Source of the DNA: Plazaster borealis
Taxonomy: Eukaryota > Echinodermata > Asteroidea > Forcipulatida > Labidiasteridae
Assembly (NCBI GenBank): GCA_021014325.1
Contig: CM037460.1
Coordinates: 19,746,044 to 19,810,043, forward strand
Direction: 5' to 3'
Length of the DNA: 64,000 nucleotides
Below the pieces are notes generated by a model. It saw only the letters and a list, made by a program, of their open reading frames with translations. It did no database searches and was not told the origin of the DNA. Position numbers and translations under genes: made by a program. Of the stretch, positions 58,369 through 64,000 are shown in pieces. How positions within the stretch are numbered: position 1 is the first letter of the stretch; each line of letters opens with the position of its first letter.

Positions 58369-58552
58369 GGGCCCATTTTCAGAAAGCCTTTTAAGGACAC
58401 GCATAAGCACAGAAGACTGTTGCTTAGTAAAACTGGGTTTCCCAGTCTAAATATTAGAGTATATACACTGCTTGTAACTGTAATTTTTCTTCAAAACAAT
58501 CGTGTTAAGCAATACTTTCAATATGCCTAACAGCTTTATGAAATTGGGCTAC
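58369..58552. mobile_element. Family G MITE, diverged
   Basis: Left gggcccattttcagaaagcc, right agctttatgaaattgggct. The usual ggctggtaacc core is missing. Confidence 0.5.
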
Positions 58553-58717
58553 AAAAATAAGATTAGAAACCAATTAGGTTTACGAAAACACCATGTAGGT
58601 CCTAACACTCTCTCATTATTATTTTATAAATCTGATGATAAAACAAAGGATGCCTCCTAAGTGAACTTAATCACTGTAGCTTGCAAGCCTCGGGAAACCT
58701 GTAAACAAGGGTGCTTG

Positions 58718-58950
58718 CTAAGTTGCTATGTAAACCAGAAACAACGGGGTCAACCCCTAACTCTTTCAGGATAAGTGTTCTGAGTTCGTTTACGTGCACT
58801 ACCTAGCACACTCGGGACATACAGCTTAATGTCCCATCCGAAGGACAAAGCAAATAAATTATCTTGCCCAAGGACACAAGTGCCACGACCAGGACTCGAA
58901 CCCACACTCTGCTGATCAGAAAGAGTGTGGGTTCGAGATCCGAAAATAAT
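58718..58950 (-). mobile_element. tRNA-Leu SINE, partial
   Basis: ttaatgtcccatccgaagga, cgaacccacactctgctgat and the ggacacaagtgccacgacc region match the SINE head and body. The tail is missing. At 58905-58940 part of the head (agtgtgggttcgag) is repeated in inverted form. Confidence 0.7.
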
Positions 58951-59087
58951 GGCTGGTAGCAACACGACGTTTCAATCATCCTGCTCTGATTAGTCAATGA
59001 AAAGCTTGACATCGCATTACGTCATCACAAACCGTTTCTTCCTTCCATGACAGAAACACAACTATTGTACGGTATTTTGGCTGGTAA

Positions 59088-59460
59088 CACATTTTGCTAA
59101 GCAATAATATGTCTGTGCTTAGCATATCGATGTAAAGGGTTACCATTGTTGTAAAATTCACAAGGCAGTTGTGAAGTTCCCCCTTCTCCTTGCTAAGCAA
59201 AATTATGTCTGTGCTTGGCATATCGATGTGAAGTGTACTGAAGCTGTAACCTTCACAAGGCAGTGGTGTTTTCCTCCACCTTCTCATTGCTAAGCAAAAC
59301 TATGCCGGTGCTTAGCATATCGATGTGAAGTGTTACCGATGTTGTAACATTCCCAATGCATTGGCGTTTTCCTTCCCCTCCCCTCTTCCTTGCTAAACAA
59401 AAATATGCATGTGCTTAGCATAATGATGTGAAGTGTTACCGATGTTGTAACATTACATCT
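59088..59460. repeat. Minisatellite, about 100-bp unit, four copies
   Basis: The phrase ttgctaagcaa, an atatg-type word, then gtgcttagcatatcgatgtg recurs at about 59094, 59190, 59287 and 59389. Each is followed by a tgttaccgatgttgtaac-type word. Periods are about 97-102. Confidence 0.8.
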
Positions 59461-60334
59461 GTTCCTTGCTCTATGATTACACGGAATTTGTGTTTTCCTC
59501 CCCTCTCCCCTTTTCCTCATCATTATCTGTACAGAACATCCTCTTACTGAATTATGTCTCAATCTGCCCCGTAATTTCAATCGGGTAAATTGCCGGGGAG
59601 TTTGGGCACACAATAGTGGGCACATTAATGGACGACCACATCCATCCAGCCCCCCCCCCAACTGCTAATCCTGTCAGTCCAATAGTGCTGTCACCCCACG
59701 TTAAGTCGTCACCGTGCTTACCCATGCGCGATGGATAGACTAGCCCCTAGTGGTTTCCAGCGATGATGAAATCTGATGAGACAATTAACGTTGAGGTGAT
59801 TAATAAGAGTTTCCCGCGTTTTCCCTCCTTTTAACCCTTTGTTTGAAGCGAAACGGTCGGTTGCGTATTGTCATCATGTTGTTTGCTTTGCAGTAATGGA
59901 ACATCAACACCCCCTTCCCATGATAGATGACCTTTATAGGGGGGGGGGGTCATCCTTAATGATTGCTTCCACTTAGTGGAAAGATTGATTTCCTTTACTT
60001 TATTATAGAAAGGTAATGATGACGATTATTTTACATCCATGCTGTGTGCGTAAGCAATGTATCTTTTACTCAAAATGTGAGCATTGACTTTCTAATGGCA
60101 TTTTGACACGTTCATTTTTGGGTTAGGTGTACGCCATTGAAACCCCAAAAACTGAATTGAATGTACTTTTCCGAACCGTAGGCCTACTGCAATGACGCTG
60201 TGACGCATAAAAACACCTGGAACTGCAGACAAAGATACACATTGTAACTCATTTAGAATCTACTGCATGCTATTATTGGTAGTAAATAATAAATGTGGAC
60301 TTTCTCGTTCTAGTTTTAGCATAATTCTACATCA
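59461..60334. other. Gene-free stretch
   Basis: Pyrimidine-rich DNA at 59490-59520 and a G run at 59939-59949. No supported exon. Confidence 0.35.
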
Positions 60335-60715
60335 TTAAATGGATTGTACGTTTGGTAATTGGAACCCAATGTTTGTTTCAATCCTAGATGGTTGTAGATA
60401 TACCATAAAACCAACCTGTGAAAATTTCATTTCAAAAGGTGGTAGCGTTTTTTAGATAATGCCGAAAATCTAGAGCGTTGTCCACGCAGGAAGAATAATC
60501 TGCAATTGGAATACACAATCTGTGAAACGTTACTGCAGTAACGCTTTTCGGATTCAAATTTTTGGGGATAAAAAGTGATATCTTTTTCCATAATCGCAGT
60601 ACTTCGAAGTGAAAAGTTTCTCAAAATGCATTCCAAAGCTGCTGTACCTCTTACCAAGTAATTTTTATTGCCATTAATTTTCAGAGTTATTAGCAAACGT
60701 ATACAGACCCTTTAA
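60335..60715 (-). mobile_element. Family B MITE, reverse
   Basis: TTAA ends, left ttaaatggattgtacgtttg, right cgtatacagaccctttaa. Palindrome cgttactgcagtaacg. Near full length. Confidence 0.8.
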
Positions 60716-60773
60716 AAGGAACAACCGTTCAGAAAGTGACATACAACATATTTGAATCGACGTAGTGGACTAG

Positions 60774-61017
60774 ACACTGCAAAAAACTAGAGTGTTGAAA
60801 TTGACACCATGGGTGTTGTCACTGTTGTCACATATAGATACAGAAGAGAGAATCAAAATTAACATCATATGGTGTTAAAATAACACCATTGTAACTGTTT
60901 TTGAAGAAATTAGTGTTATTTTAACATCCTAGTGTAAATTTGGATTATGTTTTGGTATCTAAAATGCGACAACACCCATGGTGTCAATTTTAACACTCCA
61001 GTTTTTGCAGTGTAGAC
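60774..61017. mobile_element. MITE with cactgcaaaaa terminal inverted repeats
   Basis: Left cactgcaaaaaactagagtg then ttgaaattgacaccatgggt; right reverse: acccatggtgtcaattttaa then cactccagtttttgcagtg. Arms of about 48 bases. The interior has its own inverted aaaataacaccatt / agtgttattttaac. A taga-type sequence flanks both ends and may be target duplication. Confidence 0.85.
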
Positions 61018-61535
61018 TAACAGGTAAATTTCCAAATACACCTGCCCTTTAAGGTTGGATGTACAGCGTAGCCCAGCCTGCTCCATCTGTGTCGGAGATA
61101 CAAGCCGCTCACTGTATACATGATGCCTCATAATTGGTAGACCAATACATATATGACTCATTTTATTGATGCGAACAAGCAGCTATAACGCACGGGAGCC
61201 CCAGCGTCCCGCTCACCCCGAGTTTTAGACGTCAAACTTTATCAGCACATAATTGTGTGGATGCGTGTGTGGCTGCGATGGTGATCGGTGTACGGTTACC
61301 GAATGAAATGAACATGGTTGGAGCTCTGTGGTTGGAGCTCTATGGTTGGGGCTCTATGGTTGGAGCATTATAGAAAGGACCTCTACGGTTGGAGGATGAT
61401 TGAGAACAGACCCCGTCTCCCCACCTCCAGTCTTCCACAGACCTCGCCTTCTTATGGCCGCAACTTGTCATCCCTCCTTCCTAGTAAACAAGAAACAACC
61501 GTTGAATGATGCCCTTATAGTAATCCGAAAGACCA
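61018..61535. other. Gene-free stretch with a short tandem repeat
   Basis: 61314-61400 has about five units of tggttggagctctatgg. Otherwise unrecognised. Confidence 0.55.
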
Positions 61536-61656
61536 GGGCCCAATTTCATGGCTCTGCTTTCCGTGGAATTCTGCGCTTACAGCCCATAAAATTGTGTGTT
61601 TTACAGGACCGAATAGCACATAATTTCGCTGTAAGAAGAGCCATGAAATTGGGCTC
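61536..61656. mobile_element. Family G-like short MITE
   Basis: Left gggcccaatttcatggctct, right agagccatgaaattgggct. The interior differs from other family G copies (cagcgaaattatgtgc in reverse), so it may be a sister family that shares only the ends. Confidence 0.7.
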
Positions 61657-62189
61657 TGCAGTGACGTAATATCCCGCAGCCATCTTAGAGGTAAACCGAT
61701 GATAAAAACAATGGAAACGGACATGCGCGGCGCCCATCAGGATGACCAATGGGCAACCTCCTTTTGACTTCTATACGTTAGGGCGCCCTGTACTCCAGTG
61801 ACGTCACGCGCATATTAATAAGGTCTGCCATGGATTATTAACATTGATTCAAAAAATCTGAAATAGAGATACCGGTAACTCCATAAAGGGGGTTGACATT
61901 TACTATTCATCTACATCCGATTCCTTTCTCTCACTGAAAAATTATATCAAATTTATCACATACACAATAATATTACATGTAACATGATTTTGTTGGTAAT
62001 ACTTTTTCCTGTCCTGTCCTGCATCGTTATCTTTCCCTAAGTTAGGGCATACATGCACAAGGCATGTTTGTTTCACCCAAGCCTTAATGTTGCCCCTTGT
62101 ATAATTTTGCTACTTAATGTACGGGAGCTGAGTGTAATGTTGTAATTCAACCTATTACAAACCATGTTTTGTGCTTTCCCCAAGCATAG
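61657..62189. other. Gene-free stretch
   Basis: Locally GC-rich at 61720-61810 (gacatgcgcggcgcccatca, gtgacgtcacgcgc, with a CRE-like tgacgtca). No transcript can be assigned. Confidence 0.35.
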
Positions 62190-62194
62190 TGTTA

Positions 62195-62770
62195 GCCAGA
62201 GGGGTGTCTGGGTGTCTTTTGGACACCCTGTTTTAAATTTGGACACGCTGTTTTAAATTTGGATACCCTGTTTTAAATTTGGATACCCTGTTTTAAATTT
62301 GGACACCCGTTTTTAAATTCGGACACCCTGTTTTATCTGTCATTTACATGTAAATGTATTGTAAGTGAACAATTTGGACAACCAGTTTTTAAATTTCCAG
62401 CAAATTTGGACACCCTTTTATCAAATCCTGGCTAAACCTTGTTCCCAAAGACAACATTGAAATAAATGTAAAGAAATCGAACATGTGACTTTGACTCTAC
62501 CCAATCAAGTTGGACATCCAGTTTTAAATTTCCAGCAAATTTGGACACCCTTTTACCAAATCCTGGCTAAACCTTGTTCCCAAAGACAGCATTGAAAAAA
62601 ATGTAAAGAAATCAAACATGTGACTTTCAATAAAGTTGGACACCCAGTTTTTAAATTTCCAGCAAATTCAGACACCCTTTTACCAAATCCTGGCTAAAAC
62701 CTTGTTCCCAAAGACAGCATTGAAATAAATGTAATGAAATCAAACATGTGACTTTGATTCATACCCAATA
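62195..62770. repeat. Two-level tandem repeat
   Basis: First part (62210-62335): five to six units of about 22 bases, tttggacaccctgttttaaa. Second part (62385-62765): three units of about 130 bases, each with ccagcaaatttggacaccct, aatcctggctaaaccttgtt and cccaaagacagcattgaaa. The small unit is embedded in the large one. Confidence 0.85.
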
Positions 62771-63421
62771 AAATAAAAAATACTTGGTGCGCGTTAATTT
62801 TCATTACGTATACCGGCACCAGAAACGAAGGTTATTGATTCATTCCGACCGTCCTCACTCCCCATTAATGAATTGCTTTCGTGTTGATAACCATAATTAT
62901 TTTCCTGTTAACAGGAATTAAGTGTCTATGAGTAAATTGTTTGCGTATGGGAAGTGACTTCAAATCGATTGCGTAATAATAACGAAGGGAAGAAGAGTGC
63001 GCATCTTGTTAACCAATAGCATAATGGGAAGCTTGCGCTAAGGTCATTGACTCCCGTCGAGGCTTTAGATCATTACTGAATAAAACTAAAACCTACAGTG
63101 GGTTTTCTTGCAATTTGAAAGTGGTCGTCCCCTCCGATTTAAATCCTTTTAATAACATTGAATAGCTTAGGGCCTGCTACTTAACGCCTCCTGGCAGAAT
63201 TTCTATCAAATAGCTTGAATTGACCCCCGGGAACTCTTTTGGTCGATGCTTGTATATTACATATAGTGAAACAAAACAATTAGTTTGAAAGCTGATGCAT
63301 GACTCTTAATCATCTTGTTTATGAGGTGATGTTTATGCTTTGCGTTTTGTTGTTGCTAATTTTCTTCTGTAAGCATTATTGTTTGATTTCTAGCAGACAT
63401 CTTTGTGGATTTCTTTCTATA
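62771..63421. other. Gene-free stretch
   Basis: Nothing recognised. Confidence 0.35.
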
Positions 63422-63615
63422 GGGCCCAATTTTATAGAGCTACTTAAGCACAAAGAGTAGCTAAGCACACCAAAATCACGCTTTGCAGAATAATGGTTAC
63501 CAGCCAAAATGCCATATCACATGTGCCATCTTTGACTGGTACCCTGCCCTTTTTTTGCTTAGCGGAAATTGTTAAGCAATATTTAGTGCTCAAGCAGCTC
63601 TATGAAATTGGGCCC
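63422..63615. mobile_element. Family G MITE
   Basis: Ends gggcccaattttatagagct and agctctatgaaattgggccc. Core ggttaccagccaaaatgcca. Full length. Confidence 0.8.
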
Positions 63616-63833
63616 ATGGAATGGGTTCGGATTTGTTGAAGAAAAGCCATTTCAACTGTAGTTTGGATTAAAGCCTAAAGAGAAGCATTACACCTTGTGC
63701 AATTATTATTAAACCTTTTGAGTATGTTCAAAGCCATTTTAATGATATATTTCATTGTATGTTTGATTGTTGACAGGTGTCAGGATGTACCTTTTGATGA
63801 CATTTGTTTTACACTTTTGTGTTTCCTTGACAG

Positions 63834-63953
63834 TCCCTGTTCAACATTCCTTCATTAGATTTTGACAATTTCGTCCCAAGTATCAACATTGCTTTCCGAT
63901 TGGATACGACTCCATAGCTCAAGGCGGTCTTCGTCGTGCAGAAACACACACCG
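63834..63953 (+). other. Possible untranslated exon of a gene to the right
   Basis: A 120-base block lies between a strong acceptor (acacttttgtgtttccttgacag) core cttttgtgtttccttgacag and a strong donor ccg|gtaagc. There is no ATG and every + frame has a stop, so if real it is a 5' UTR or non-coding exon. The minus strand has an open frame with protein-like composition but no good splice acceptor. Confidence 0.3.
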
Positions 63954-64000
63954 GTAAGCGTCTCTTGTTATTCCCTTCCTTTACCCCCCCCCCAGCTTGA

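Noticed and set aside
63834..63960. Minus-strand frame with protein-like composition (HDEDRLELWSRIQSE)
   Set aside because: The sequence upstream on that strand is purine-rich and gives no usable acceptor. I could not link it to a family. Recorded because a database search would settle it.

Overview
This is a repeat-rich stretch of an animal nuclear genome. The genes have GT-AG introns, the exons are short and widely spaced, and several hundred bases of transposon debris lie between them. The proteins (omega glutathione transferase, forkhead factor, MATCAP/KIAA0895-type peptidase, adenine phosphoribosyltransferase) are metazoan in character. The dispersed TTAA-flanked and GGGCCCAATTTCATAGAGC-type MITEs suggest a marine deuterostome, probably an echinoderm such as a sea star. 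That taxonomic guess rests on general impression and was not tested by a search.

Layout: 1-4.2 kb is non-coding, with an inverted pair of tRNA-like repeats. At 4.2-13.8 kb (+) lies a complete six-exon omega-class glutathione S-transferase of 239 aa, with catalytic Cys32 in an RFCPFA motif. At 18.2-21.2 kb (-) is a two-exon forkhead transcription factor (247 aa). At 23.1-30.4 kb (-) is a MATCAP-like tyrosine carboxypeptidase gene (DUF1704), whose HEIGTH zinc motif is split by an intron. At 34.4-40.5 kb (-) is a complete five-exon APRT (177 aa). At 41.6-43.6 kb (+) is a two-exon gene of 283 aa that I do not recognise; it is head-to-head with APRT across about 1 kb. From 43.6 to 64 kb I find no convincing coding gene. 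That stretch holds MITEs, minisatellites and three possible untranslated exons on the + strand.

The genes do not form a pathway. APRT is purine salvage, the GST is redox/thiol chemistry, MATCAP acts on tubulin, and the forkhead protein is a DNA-binding regulator. Exons were joined by hand from reading frame, splice consensus and phase; all five gene models close in frame.

Mobile DNA dominates. I separate three related TTAA-target MITE families (here called A, B and C), a GGGCCC-ended MITE family (G), a tRNA-Leu-headed SINE, 3' pieces of L2/CR1-like LINEs, and an unusual family with clustered GGTACGAAGTG subterminal repeats and perfect 8-bp target-site duplications (D). Family D and several large hairpins inside the APRT introns are the most interesting non-genic signals. 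I see no evidence for a new multi-gene system.
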